Shown in pieces: positions 1 through 12,620 of a DNA stretch of 64,000 nt. The notes under the pieces are model-generated. The model saw only the letters and a program-made list of their open reading frames with translations. It did no database searches and had not been told where the DNA came from. The stretch covers positions 1,800,001 through 1,864,000 of the forward strand of contig NC_087065.1 of the NCBI RefSeq assembly GCF_963678635.1. Reading direction: 5' to 3'. The position numbers were made by a program, and so were the translations under genes. This DNA comes from Symsagittifera roscoffensis (taxonomy: Eukaryota; Xenacoelomorpha; Acoela; Convolutidae). Numbering within the stretch: the stretch's first letter is position 1; the number at the start of each line of letters is the position of its first letter.

Positions 1-3000
1 TGTTCGCAAAAAATACTCAGCCAAATCAAGAAAAAAAGGGTTCAATCGAAAACACAGCCGTATCCCTTCAAAAAGCGGAATCTCCCAATTTAAGTAGGGA
101 GTCCACAATCTGGGAAATGTCCAATATTTGACTTTTGCCTCATGTTTTGGACTTCGTTTGATTACTCCAAAACGACCATGTCAATTCTGAGATGAAGCAA
201 ATAATCGAACCTAGATGTTTCAATGACCTGTCATGCAAAAAAAAAATATTTTTGCGGTCCTTTTGAAAAAAGAATCAACCATGGACTTATGAAAGTCCAA
301 TAGTTTGATAAGTATTTTTCTTTTATGGACGTCAACCCGGGATAATAGGTGCTCAATTGGAAAACTTAATTTGGCAACCTGCCCTTCGTAAACGGCTACG
401 TCCTAACTTTTTAGTATGAATCAGTCACGGCCTTAGAAAATGCACAGTTTTTGAAAATTTGTTCGCCTCTTTGTAATTATCTGACTGTTCGCAAAAAATA
501 CTCAGCCAAATCAAGAAAAAAAGGGTTCAATCGAAAACACAGCCGTATCCCTTCAAAAAGCGGAATCTCCCAATTTAAGTAAGGAGTCCACAGTCTGGGA
601 AATGTCCAGTATTTGACTTTTTGCCTCATGTTTTGGACTTCGTTTGATTACTCCAAAACGACCATGTCAATTCTGAGATGAAGCAAATAATCGAATCTAG
701 ATGTTTCAATGACCTGTCATGCAAAAAAAATATTTTTGCGGTCCTTTTGAAAAAAGAATCAACCATGGACTTAAGAAAGTCCAATTGTTTGATAAGCATT
801 TTTCTTTTATGGACGTCAATCCGGGATAATAGGTGCTCAATTGGAAAACTTGTTTTGGCAACCTCCCCTTCGTAAACGGCTACGTCCTAAATTTTTAGTA
901 TGAATCAGTAACGGCCTTAGAACATGCACAGTTTTTGAAAATTTGATCGCCTCTTTGGAATTATCTGACTGTTCGCAAAAAATACTCAGCCAAATCAAGA
1001 AAAAAAGGGTTCAATCGAAAACACAGCCGTATCCCTTCAAAAAGCGGAATCTCCCAATTTAAGTAGGGAGTCCACAATCTGGGAAATGTCCAATATTTGA
1101 CTTTTGCCTCATGTTTTGGACTTCGTTTGATTACTCCAAAACGACCATGTCAATTCTGAGATGAAGCAAATAATCGAATCTAGATGTTTTAAAGACCTGT
1201 CATGCAAAAAAAAAATTATTGCGGTCCTTTTGAAAAAAGAATCAACCATGGACTTAAGAAAGTTCAATTGTTTGATAAGCATTTTTCTTTTATGGACGTC
1301 AACCCGGGATAATAGGTGCTCAATTGGAAAACTTGTTTTGGCAACCTCCCCTTCGTAAACGGCTACGTCCTAACTTTTTAGTATGAATCTGTCACGGCCT
1401 TAGAACATGCACAGTTTTTGAAAATTTGATCGCCTCTTTGGAATTATCTGACTGTTCGCAAAAAATACTCAGCCAAATCAAGAAAAAAAGGGTTCAATCG
1501 AAAACACAGCCGTATCCCTTCAAAAAGCGGAATCTCCCAATTTAAGTAGGGAGTCCACAATCTGGGAAATGTCCAATATTTGACTTTTGCCTCATGTTTT
1601 GGACTTCGTTTGATTACTCCAAAACGACCATGTCAATTCTGAGATGAAGCAAATAATCGAACCTAGATGTTTCAATGACCTGTCATGCAAAAAAAAATAT
1701 TTTTGCGGTCCTTTTGAAAAAAGAATCAACCATGGACTTATGAAAGTCCAATAGTTTGATAAGTATTTTTCTTTTATGGACGTCAACCCGGGATAATAGG
1801 TGCTCAATTGGAAAACTTAATTTGGCAACCTCCCCTTCGTAAACGGCTACGTCCTAACTTTTTAGTATGAATCAGTCACGGCCTTAGAAAATGCACAGTT
1901 TTTGAAAATTTGTTCGCCTCTTTGTAATTATCTGACTGTTCGCAAAAAATACTCAGCCAAATCAAGAAAAAAAGGGTTCAATCGAAAACACAGCCGTATC
2001 CCTTCAAAAAGCGGAATCTCCCAATTTAAGTAAGGAGTCCACAGTCTGGGAAATGTCCAGTATTTGACTTTTTGCCTCATGTTTTGGACTTCGTTTGATT
2101 ACTCCAAAACGACCATGTCAATTCTGAGATGAAGCAAATAATCGAACCTAGATGTTTCAATGACCTGTCATGCAAAAAAAAAATATTTTTGCGGTCCTTT
2201 TGAAAAAAGAATCAACCATGGACTTATGAAAGTCCAATAGTTTGATAAGTATTTTTCTTTTATGGACGTCAACCCGGGATAATAGGTGCTCAATTGGAAA
2301 ACTTAATTTGGCAACCTCCCCTTCGTAAACGGCTACGTCCTAACTTTTTAGTATGAATCAGTCACGGCCTTAGAAAATGCACAGTTTTTGAAAATTTGTT
2401 CGCCTCTTTGTAATTATCTGACTGTTCGCAAAAAATACTCAGCCAAATCAAGAAAAAAAGGGTTCAATCGAAAACACAGCCGTATCCCTTCAAAAAGCGG
2501 AATCTCCCAATTTAAGTAAGGAGTCCACAGTCTGGGAAATGTCCAGTATTTGACTTTTTGCCTCATGTTTTGGACTTCGTTTGATTACTCCAAAACGACC
2601 ATGTCAATTCTGAGATGAAGCAAATAATCGAATCTAGATGTTTCAATGACCTGTCATGCAAAAAAAATATTTTTGCGGTCCTTTTGATAAAAGAATCAAC
2701 CATGGACATAAGAAAGTCCAATTGTTTGATAAGCATTTTTCTTTTATGGACGTCAATCCGGGATAATAGGTGCTCAATTGGAAAACTTGTTTTGGCAACC
2801 TCCCCTTCGTAAACGGCTACGTCCTAAATTTTTAGTATGAATCAGTCACGGCCTTAGAAAATGCACAGTTTTTGAAAATTTGTTCGCCTATTTGGAATTA
2901 TCTGACTGTTCGCAAAAAATACTCAGCCAAATCAAGAAAAAAAGGGTTCAATCGAAAACACAGCCGTATCCCTTCAAAAGCGGAATCTCCCAATTTAAGT

Positions 3001-3212
3001 AAGGAGTCCACAATCTGGGAAATGTCCAATATTTGACTTTTTGCCTCATGTTTTGGACTTCGTTTGATTAATCCAAAACGACCATGTCAATTTTGAGATG
3101 AAGCAAATAATCGAATCTAGATGTTTTAATGACTTGTCATGCAAAAACAAATATGTTTGCGGTCCTTTTGAAAAAAGAATCAACCATGGACTTAAGAAAG
3201 TACAATTGTTGA
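1..3212. repeat. Tandem satellite array, 484 bp unit (about 6.6 copies)
   Basis: A landmark beginning TGTTCGCAAAAAATACTCAG recurs at 1, 486, 970, 1453, 1937, 2423 and 2907, giving unit lengths of 483-486 bp; the last copy stops near 3212. Two sequence variants can be told apart by linked differences (for example AACTTAATTTGG versus AACTTGTTTTGG, and GACTTATGAAAG versus GACTTAAGAAAG). Copies 1, 4 and 5 are one type and 2, 3 and 6 the other, so the array was spread in blocks rather than unit by unit. Repeated 65-codon ORFs inside the units recur only because the unit recurs and show no protein-like features. One further truncated copy lies at 10815-11312. Confidence 0.95.
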
Positions 3213-3412
3213 TAATTTGAAATTTCTTTTTAAATATCTCATTTCCGAGTACTTATTCTTAAACATTATCAAACAGGTACCTCTAGCTCCCGATGAGACA
3301 TTAGTTTACTGACTAACGCATGCAACGCGCAGTCCAGAGGTCTGTGTTCGATTCACACTTGGGATCTTTTTCGTTTCGTGGAAAGTAAACCTGCAATCTA
3401 AGTTTGAAATAT
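3213..3412. repeat. Flank of the 484 bp array, duplicated at 11313-11497
   Basis: The truncated last unit and about 200 bp after it are repeated at about 10996-11497 with few differences, including the same breakpoint between the satellite and unique sequence. This is a segmental duplication rather than independent insertions. It contains the tRNA-like sequence listed separately. Confidence 0.85.
3285..3367 (+). other. tRNA-like (SINE-type) sequence, copy 1
   Basis: The ends AGCTCCC and GGGATCT can pair as a 7 bp acceptor-like stem with one mismatch. The stretch GTGTTCGATTCAC looks like a T arm and matches a Pol III B box. A possible D arm TTAG...CTAA lies 5' of it. The anticodon stem is poor, so I do not call a working tRNA; a tRNA-derived SINE head or a decayed tRNA gene fits better. 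A second copy lies at 11378-11460 with changes in the acceptor stem. Confidence 0.45.
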
Positions 3413-4300
3413 TGCTCTGAAAAACTGGGCCACTTCAACAGTATCGGTGTGAACGCCTTTTTCCTGTAGATTTACATTGGGGAGTCGTCTCTTTTAAGCA
3501 CGCTTCACTCTACTTAAGGGCCGCAGAGATTATCCCCTTTATACTGTGTAATAGCAGGGGACACTAAGACACGACATTATCCGCAATCCCGAATGAGTTA
3601 TATTGGTGGTCAGAATAAATCGGTTGATCAAAGGATTTATTTAAGGTCAACTGAAGGTCACCCATGGGTCACCCGGAGTCAAACCTCCTTGGACAGCTTC
3701 AGGGTCTCTTGAGGGTACTAACTCATAAGGGAAGGAGCCGCCGGATCCATTTTTTCACAGGGGTCTTTTTTCGGGTCCTTTTTACCTTTTTATTTTTTTC
3801 ATAATCAGAGTGTTTGATGTTTTTTTCACAAAAAAACTGTTCTTAATCAAACTTAATTTAGCCGGTTATCGCATCTAGTTTCACTCGGTGATTATCGTTT
3901 ATATTCTGGTTTTACAGCAAATTTTTCTAAAAAGTAGACAAAATCTTTTTTATCAACTAATGTTTGATAACAAAGTCTCTTTTTTCAAAGACAATTAATC
4001 AATTAGAAATTATTTCAGCCAATTGTAAACAGATTTTGTTATATTTGTTTTTCGATACATTTATAGTTTATTAAAAACAAAATTTTATATTCCATTTTCT
4101 GTTTTCTAATTGATGCAAAAACTAACTACGTTTCAAACTACTATTCTCGTTTTTAATCCTTTTATTAGCCCATTTTTTTGGATTCTTTACATCTGAGTTG
4201 CCTGAAACTTTTCTTTGCGTTTCATAGAGATAAGTTTATGTGAAAATAAGAAAAAAAAATTTTTTTGGCAGTTTTGAATCAATTCAAAATTATAAAATTT
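3413..4300. other. Unique spacer between two satellites, no gene recognised
   Basis: About 370 bp of more balanced base composition (3413-3780) is followed by AT-rich sequence. No ORF with protein-like features, RNA gene or transposon end was recognised. Confidence 0.5.
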
Positions 4301-7300
4301 CTTCTTCAATTTTTTTTCCATTGACTTTTAATCATGAAGCATATTCTTTAATTCTTTCACTCAGAAAATCAGCACGTTATTTTACTTTATGATCACATTC
4401 GCAGAATTTTTTTGACCTACCGCGGCATTCTTTCAACGAAAAAAGAATTTTCTGGGTCAAAACCTTGTAATAACAATAATGATAATAACTTGCTTACAAA
4501 ATAGATTTCATTCATTGTAAAAGTTTCTACTTTTGTAACTACTTTTGTAACTACATTTACAACCAAACGAAATCTCATTGCGAGAACGCCGTGTAACTTT
4601 GCAGCCTGTTTTCAGGCGCCTCTGTGAAAACCTTGTGTCAAAACCTTGTGTCAAGGTAAGACTTTAGGTTCCGATAAAATAAACGTTTACAAGACAAATC
4701 AAGTTTGGCATTATTAAATCGATTTGATAAAACTAATGTAATTTTTTGATATGACAAAACTTTGGCAACGTTGCAGATTCTAATTAATTGTAATCGATTT
4801 GAAAATTTTTTAGGCTAGGAATACAATGATTTGTATTTGGTTACTAGAGTTTATAACCTGTAAAAGTTTTGATAATCGCAAGCGTTTTGATTTTTTTTAA
4901 ACAACTAATTTTGGTAATTAAAATTTTTTAAAATCTTCACAAAAAAGATTGAAAGATCTTCACAAAAGGCTTACTTTTCAATTAAGTTCAACCTCATTTG
5001 CCAAATGACAAGCGAATACGCTTTCCAAAATTAGAAAAAAAAATCTTCTTCAATTTTTTTTCCATTGACTTTTAATCATGAAGCATATTCTTTAATTCGT
5101 TCACTCAGAAATCAGCACGTTATTTTACTTTATGATCACATTCGCAGAACTTTTTTGACCTACCGCGGCATTCTTTCAACGAAAAAAGAAATTTCTGGGT
5201 CAAAACCTTGTAATAACAACAATAATAAAAACTTGCTTGCAAAATAGATTTCATTCATTGTAAAAGTTTCTACTTTTGTAACTACTTTTGTAACTACATT
5301 TACAACCAAACGAAATCTCATTGCGAGAACGCCGTGGAACTTTGCAGCCTGTTTTCAGGCGCCTCTGTGAAAACCTTGTGTCAAAACCTTGTGTCAAGGT
5401 AAGACTTTAGGTTCCGATAAAATAAACGTTGACAAGACAAATCAAGTTTAGCATTATTAAATGGATTTGATAAAACTAATGTAATTTTTTGAAATGACAA
5501 AACTTCGGCAACGTTTCAGATTCTAATTAATTGTAATCGATTTGAAATCATTTTAGACTAGGATTACAATGATTTGTATTTGGTTACTAGAGTTTATAAC
5601 CTGTAAAAGTTTTGATAATCGCAAGCGTTTTGATTTTTTTAAACAACTAATTTTGGTAATTAAAATTTTTTAAAATTTTCACAAAAAGGAATGAAAGATC
5701 TTCACAAAAGGCTTACTTTTCAATTAAGTTCAACCTCATTTGCCAAATGACAAGCGAATACGCTTTCCAAAATTAGAAAAAAAATTCTTCTTCAATTTTT
5801 TTTCCATTGACTTTTAATCATGAAGCATATTCTTTAATTCTTTCACTCAGAAAATCAGCACGTTATTTTACTTTATGATCACATTCGCAGAATTTTTTTG
5901 ACCTACCGCGGCATTCTTTCAACGAAAAAAGAATTTTCTGGGTCAAAACCTTGTAATAACAATAATAATAATAACTTGCTTGCAAAATAGATTTCATTCA
6001 TTGTAAAAGTTTCTACTTTTGTAACTACTTTTGTAACTACATTTACAACCAAACGAAACTAATTTTTTTTAAACAACTAATTTTGGTAATTTAAATTTTC
6101 TAAAATCTTCACAAAAAGGAATGAAAGATCTTCACAAAAGGCTTACTTTTCAATTAAGTTCAACCTCATTTGCCAAATGACAAGCGAATACGCTTTCCAA
6201 AATTAGAAAAAAACTTCTTCTTCAATTTTTTTTCCATTGACTTTTAATCATGAAGCATATTCTTCAATTCGTTCACTCAGAAAATCAGCACGTTATTTTA
6301 CTTTATGATCACATTCGCAGAACTTTTTTGACCTACCGCGGCATTCTTTCAACGAAAAAAGAAATTTCTGGGTCAAAACCTTGTAATAACAACAATAATA
6401 AAAACTTGCTTGCAAAATAGATTTCATTCTTTCTAAAAGTTTCTACTTTTGTAACTACTTTTGTAACTACATTTACAACCAAACGAAATCTCATTGCGAG
6501 AACGCCGTGGAACTTTGCAGCCTGTTTTCAGGCGCCTCTGTGAAAACCTTGTGTCAAAACCTTGTGTCAAGGTAAGACTTTAGGTTCCGATAAAAAAAAC
6601 GTTGACAAGACAAATCAAGTTTAGCATTATTAAATCGATTTGATAAAACTAATGTAATTTTTTGAAATGACAAAACTTCGGCAACGTTTCAGATTCTAAT
6701 TAATTGTAATCAATTTGAAATCATTTTAGACTAGGATTACAATGATTTGTATTTGGTTACTAGAGTTTATAACCTGTAAAAGTTTTGATAATCGCAAGCG
6801 TTTTGATTTTTTTTAAACAACTAATTTTGGTAATTAAAATTTTTTAAAATCTTCACAAAAAGGAATGAAAGATCTTCACAAAAGGCTTACTTTTCAATTA
6901 AGTTCAACCTCATTTGCCAAATGACAAGCGAATACGCTTTCCAAAATTAGAAAAAATTCTTCTTCAATTTTTTTTCCATTGACTTTTAATCATGAAGCAT
7001 ATTCTTTAATTCTTTCACTCAGAAAATCAGCACGTTATTTTACTTTATGATCACATTCGCAGAATTTTTTTGACCTACCGCGGCATTCTTTCAACGAAAA
7101 AAGAAATTTCTGGGTCAAAACCTTGTAATAACAACAATAATAAAAACTTGCTTGCAAAATAGATTTCATTCATTGTAAAAGTTTCTACTTTTGTAACTAC
7201 TTTTGTAACTACATTTACAACCAAACGAAATCTCATTGCGAGAACGCCGTGGAACTTTGCAGCCTGTTTTCAGGCGCCTCTGTGAAAACCTTGTGTCAAA

Positions 7301-9590
7301 ACCTTGTGTCAAGGTAAGACTTTAGGTTCCGATAAAATAAACGTTGACAAGACAAATCAAGTTTAGCATTATTAAATGGATTTGATAAAACTAATGTAAT
7401 TTTTTGAAATGACAAAACTTCGGCAACGTTTCAGATTCTAATTAATTGTAATCGATTTGAAATCATTTTAGACTAGGATTACAATGATTTGTATTTGGTT
7501 ACTAGAGTTTATAACCTGTAAAAGTTTTGATAATCGCAAGCGTTTTGATTTTTTTAAACAACTAATTTTGGTAATTAAAATTTTTTAAAATTTTCACAAA
7601 AAGGAATGAAAGATCTTCACAAAAGGCTTACTTTTCAATTAAGTTCAACCTCATTTGCCAAATGACAAGCGAATACGCTTTCCAAAATTAGAAAAAAAAT
7701 TCTTCTTCAATTTTTTTTCCATTGACTTTTAATCATGAAGCATATTCTTTAATTCTTTCACTCAGAAAATCAGCACGTTATTTTACTTTATGATCACATT
7801 CGCAGAATTTTTTTGACCTACCGCGGCATTCTTTCAACGAAAAAAGAATTTTCTGGGTCAAAACCTTGTAATAACAATAATAATAATAACTTGCTTGCAA
7901 AATAGATTTCATTCATTGTAAAAGTTTCTACTTTTGTAACTACTTTTGTAACTACATTTACAACCAAACGAAACTAATTTTTTTAAAACAACTAATTTTG
8001 GTAATTTAAATTTTCTAAAATCTTCACAAAAAGGAATGAAAGATCTTCACAAAAGGCTTACTTTTCAATTAAGTTCAACCTCATTTGCCAAATGACAAGC
8101 GAATACGCTTTCCAAAATTAGAAAAAAACTTCTTCTTCAATTTTTTTTCCATTGACTTTTAATCATGAAGCATATTCTTCAATTCGTTCACTCAGAAAAT
8201 CAGCACGTTATTTTACTTTATGATCACATTCGCAGAACTTTTTTGACCTACCGCGGCATTCTTTCAACGAAAAAAGAAATTTCTGGGTCAAAACCTTGTA
8301 ATAACAACAATAATAAAAACTTGCTTGCAAAATAGATTTCATTCTTTCTAAAAGTTTCTACTTTTGTAACTACTTTTGTAACTACATTTACAACCAAACG
8401 AAATCTCATTGCGAGAACGCCGTGGAACTTTGCAGCCTGTTTTCAGGCGCCTCTGTGAAAACCTTGTGTCAAAACCTTGTGTCAAGGTAAGACTTTAGGT
8501 TCCGATAAAAAAAACGTTGACAAGACAAATCAAGTTTAGCATTATTAAATCGATTTGATAAAACTAATGTAATTTTTTGAAATGACAAAACTTCGGCAAC
8601 GTTTCAGATTCTAATTAATTGTAATCAATTTGAAATCATTTTAGACTAGGATTACAATGATTTGTATTTGGTTACTAGAGTTTATAACCTGTAAAAGTTT
8701 TGATAATCGCAAGCGTTTTGATTTTTTTTAAACAACTAATTTTGGTAATTAAAATTTTTTAAAATCTTCACAAAAAGGAATGAAAGATCTTCACAAAAGG
8801 CTTACTTTTCAATTAAGTTCAACCTCATTTGCCAAATGACAAGCGAATACGCTTTCCAAAATTAGAAAAAATTCTTCTTCAATTTTTTTTCCATTGACTT
8901 TTAATCATGAAGCATATTCTTTAATTCTTTCACTCAGAAAATCAGCACGTTATTTTACTTTATGATCACATTCGCAGAATTTTTTTAACCTACCGCGGCA
9001 TTCTTTCAACGAAAAAAGAATTTTCTGGGTCAAAACCTTGTAATAACAATAATAATAATAACTTGCTTGCAAAATAGATTTCATTCATTGTAAAAGTTTC
9101 TACTTTTGTAACTACTTTTGTAACTACATTTACAACCAAACGAAATCTCATTGCGAGAACGCCGTGGAACTTTGCAGCCTGTTTTCAGGCGCCTCTGTGA
9201 AAACCTTGTGTCAAAACCTTGTGTCAAGGTAAGACTTTAGGTTCCGATAAAATAAACGTTGACAAGACAAATCAAGTTTGGCATTATTAAATCGATTTGA
9301 TAAAAGTAATGTTATTTTTTGATATGACAAAACTTTGGCAACGTTTCAGATTCTAATTAATTGTAATCGATTTGAAAACATTGTAGGCTAGGAATACAAT
9401 GATTTGTATTTGTTTACTAGAGTTTATAACCTGTAAAAGTTTTGATAATCGCAAGCGTTTTGATTTTTTTAAACAACTAATTTTGGTAATTAAAATTTTT
9501 TGTAATCTTCACAAAAAGGAATGAAAGATCTTCACAAAAGGCTTACTTTTCAATTAAGTTCAACCTCATTTGCCAAATGACAAGCAAATA
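4301..9590. repeat. Tandem satellite array, ~742 bp unit with a 430 bp short variant and higher-order structure
   Basis: A landmark CTTCTTCAATTTTTTTTCC recurs at 4301, 5045, 5787, 6217, 6959, 7702, 8132 and 8874. Spacings are 744, 742, 430, 742, 743, 430, 742 and a last unit of about 716 bp. The 430 bp units lack about 312 bp, joining ACCAAACGAAACT directly to the AATTTTTTTTAAAC region. The units starting at 5787 and 7702 share the same private differences, as do those at 6217 and 8132. The array is therefore a higher-order repeat of about 1,915 bp (short-long-long) made by unequal exchange. No coding content is apparent; a 60-codon frame near 5065 is a chance opening in one unit. Confidence 0.95.
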
Positions 9591-9752
9591 TGCCTTTCAA
9601 AAACCGCAAATGGAAGAAAAACACAGTTAATTTTTACCATAAGTGGATGATAGTTAACAAAATAAACTCACATCAATCCTTTACTGGCATCAAAAAATTT
9701 CTTTTTCCCCCTTTTTTCTCAAAAATTATCTTGACTTCTGTGATATCTCGGG

Positions 9753-10851
9753 TTGACAAAAGTGCTTATCATACTATTTCGTATTATGAAAAAAAAACTT
9801 ATCATACTATTTCATCGACCAAAAAATACCATGAAATTAGCATGATAAGCATTTTTTCCATACTATGAAATATTATGACAGGCATTTTTTTCATACTACG
9901 AAATTGTATGACAAGCATTTCTTCCATAAATGAAAATACCAAAAATATTTGTATTGAATTTTTGTGTTTCATCCGAAACACTAACCCTGGAATTTTTACA
10001 TAAGACAACCCAGAGTGTAACTGGCAGTTACCACGCAGATAAACTGCATTTGCCACCTACGTTAGTTTTTACACTTTCACATGGAATTATATACCAAAAT
10101 TGTAACTTTTTGCATATGGCTAGATAATTCTTGATTTGAAAATTTTGGTGGTTGAAAAAAAAGGCCTGTTTTTTTTTACAAATTTATTTTTATCTTAGCA
10201 AATGAATTAAAAATTTAATCATAATCGTGTTCACAAAAAAAACACTTTTTTGTGATTTTGGATGTTTGGACAAACTCACCCTGGACTATGTTATAAACAC
10301 AAAAAGTCAAATTTTGCAGGCCAAATTTTTTCGCAAAAATTTGTATTTGAGCACAAAAGCAAGTTTGCAACCAAAAAAGGGATTAGAAACTTTTTTACCT
10401 CTAATTTGTGTTTTTGCATGAAAAAATGCATATCACACCATTTTCTTATACGAAAATTTTATTATAAGCATTTTTTGACCAAAATTAAAATCATGTTTTT
10501 GACAGTCAAAATGCATTCTTTCATCTTTCAACAAAGTTTTTTTAACTCATGCAAAATTAATCCAGAAACATCGTTAAATTAAATTTGAAGGTTTTTATTT
10601 TTTCTATAGCAAAATGCTTATCATAAAATTTTCATTTATGAAAATTTATGGAACATTTTTTGACCAAAATTAAAATAATGTTTTTATTGAGCACAAAGAT
10701 TCAAAAGATGGAAATAGAACAGAAGTGTTTCTCTAAAAACGTTTATTACAGTTTTTAAATGTTGTATGAAAGATGTTTGATAAGCATTTTTTCCATAGTC
10801 GCCATATATGAAATTGTTTGATAAGCATTTTTCTTTTATGGACGTCAACCC
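9753..10851. mobile_element. Foldback-type DNA element with GGGTTGAC termini
   Basis: The left end reads GGGTTGACAAAAGTGCTTATC and the right end reads, inverted, GTTTGATAAGC...GTCAACCC, so the two ends are inverted copies. Subterminal sequence on both sides holds short palindromic repeats built from GCTTATCATACAATTTCATA and its complement (9760-9930 and 10600-10830). The interior has no recognisable transposase, so this would be a non-autonomous element. No clean target duplication was seen. Its right end merges into the truncated 484 bp satellite copy, and that satellite unit itself contains the same GTCAACCCGGGATAAT end. Confidence 0.5.
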
Positions 10852-11312
10852 GGGATAATAGGTGCTCAATTGGAAAACTTGTTTTGGCAACCTCCCCTTC
10901 GTAAAATTCTACGTCCTAACTTTTTAGTATGAATCGGTCACGACCTTAGAAAATGCACAGTTTTTGAAAATTTGATCGCCTCTTTGGAATTATCTGACTG
11001 TTCGCAAAAAATACTCAGCCAAATCAAGAAAAAAAGGGTTCAATCGAAAACACAGCCGTATCCCTTCAAAAAGCGGAATCTCCCAATTTAAGTAAGGAGT
11101 CCACAATCTGAGAAATGTCCAATATTTGACTTTTTGCCTCATGTTTTGGACTTCGTTTGATTACTCCAAAACGACCATGTCAATTCTGAGATGAAGCAAA
11201 TAATCGAATCTAGATGTTTTAATGACTTGTCATGCAAAAACAAATATGTTTGCGGTCCTTTTGAAAAAAGAATCAACCATGGACTTAAGAAAGTACAATT
11301 GTTGATAATTTG
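10815..11312. repeat. Isolated truncated copy of the 484 bp satellite unit
   Basis: From TTTGATAAGCATTTTTC onward the sequence follows the satellite unit of 1-3212 through a unit boundary at about 10996, and stops at the same point as the truncated unit at 3212. Confidence 0.9.
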
Positions 11313-11377
11313 AACTTTCTTTTTAAATATCTCATTTCCGAGTACTTATTCTTAAACATTATCAAACAGGTACCTCT

Positions 11378-11460
11378 AGCTTCAGTGGAGACGTTAGTTT
11401 ACTGACTAACGCATGCAACGCGCAGTACAGAGGTCTGTGTTCGATTCACACTTGGGATCT
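11378..11460 (+). other. tRNA-like (SINE-type) sequence, copy 2
   Basis: This is the second copy of the sequence at 3285-3367. It keeps the B-box-like GTTCGATTC and the 3' GGGATCT but has a changed 5' acceptor half. It lies in the duplicated flank of the 484 bp repeat and is followed by an (AT)n tract at about 11510-11540. Confidence 0.4.
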
Positions 11461-11580
11461 TTTTTGTTTCGTGGAAAGTAAACCTGCAATCTATTGTAAT
11501 ATATATTCGTAATAATATATATATATATATTGTAATATAAACACCGGCCTTCGTTCATCTATTGTACATTGCTTGCCAAA

Positions 11581-11818
11581 ATGATACAATTTTCCGAGCC
11601 CACAGAAGTAACTGCAAAGATGCATGTTCGTATAGAGTTCGTAAGTTGTTCTTCCAATCCTTGTCGTGGTAAGTTATCTTAGAATTTACATTGTTAAAAG
11701 TAATCGTGTTTTCTTAGAAACTTTGTGCTCATTTTTCTGACAATGTTTAAACTTCACAGGGCCGAGACCAACGATTTATACCGATACCATCTCGACTCAA
11801 GCTGGATGTTGCCTCTAA
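11581..11818 (+). CDS. Candidate small two-exon gene, 48 codons, unknown product
   Basis: An ATG in a good context (CCAAAATGA) opens 29 codons ending at 11668 in TGTCGTG followed by GTAAGT, a strong donor. A 91 bp intron (11669-11759) ends in TTCACAG. Joining the two keeps the frame and reaches a TAA at 11816, giving a predicted product ending Gly-Cys-Cys-Leu with Cys also at about residues 25 and 29. The splice sites are seen; that they are used is inference. The two cysteines close to the end resemble, but do not exactly match, prenylated C-termini. It could equally be the last two exons of a longer gene whose upstream part was displaced by the repeats, or a chance arrangement. I do not recognise a family. 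Confidence 0.3.
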
Positions 11819-12520
11819 ATTAATTATAAAAGACTCACCCCTCTGAGCAAACCAAGGTCAATGCTGTCCAGTTTTTAAATTGCTTTGTGCTTGCAATTTG
11901 GATGGAAGCAAAATCCATTTTGAATTTCGAAATTTAAGTTAAAAAAATCCCAGCAGCCTTTGTTTTTAAAGTGGTCTATTAGTATTTTAGGCTTTTAGAT
12001 TTGTACAATCTAGATAGTTTCATATTTGAACCTCCTCAATCATTTAGATAGTCAGGGTACAAACTGTTCGTCTGGAGTTGGTGTGGTAAAAATTATTGAA
12101 ATCATGATGTATAACGACAAAACCCATTTTATATAAAACTTTCAGGTTTTATTTAAACGCATTTCAGGGAAAACTTAAATGACTGTATAGAAGCAGAAAA
12201 CATGCAATATTTCAAACTTGGAAATCGGTCGGTTGACCTTGCAAATGTTCTAAACGTTTTTTTTTCTCGCGTGTTTCGAAACGACAAAGAAATGATCAAA
12301 CAATAAAACATTTGAATGACAAAATTACGAATCTAATCCCTCAAATTGAATCAAGCCTCAAATAAATTCAAAACTACGGCAAATTCGGAAGCCTTGATAA
12401 ATTGATAAGCCCTGATTGTTACCAAAATATCTCAGATATTTTCCCATACTGAGTAATTATTTCAGATGTTTTTAAAAAAAGCGATTCTTCCTTGATTTTT
12501 TTTGTTATCAATTTGAGTAT
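11819..12520. other. AT-rich spacer, no gene recognised
   Basis: No protein-like frame, RNA gene or transposon end was seen. It precedes the LINE, and its last part may be LINE 5' sequence. Confidence 0.5.
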
Positions 12521-12620
12521 TTGTTATTATGATGGAAACCGACAGTGGAACTCCGCTTCAGGTTTCTGCAACCCAAGAGGTATTCGTGAGTAAAAATACG
12601 GGAGATAAAAAGTGAGTAAT

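Noticed and set aside
678-2812. Repeated 65-codon frames (678, 1161, 2615) in the first array
   Set aside because: They recur because the DNA unit recurs; other units break the frame, and the translated sequence has no protein-like character.
3285-3367. Functional tRNA gene
   Set aside because: The T arm and acceptor are plausible, but the anticodon stem pairs badly and the second copy has a broken acceptor; kept only as tRNA-like.
1-9590. CRISPR-like array of direct repeats
   Set aside because: Units are 430-744 bp tandem satellites in eukaryotic DNA, not short repeats with unique spacers.
9590-10582. Overlapping frames of 64-106 codons on both strands
   Set aside because: They lie inside the foldback element, are Phe/Lys-rich as expected of AT-rich chance frames, and show no motif.
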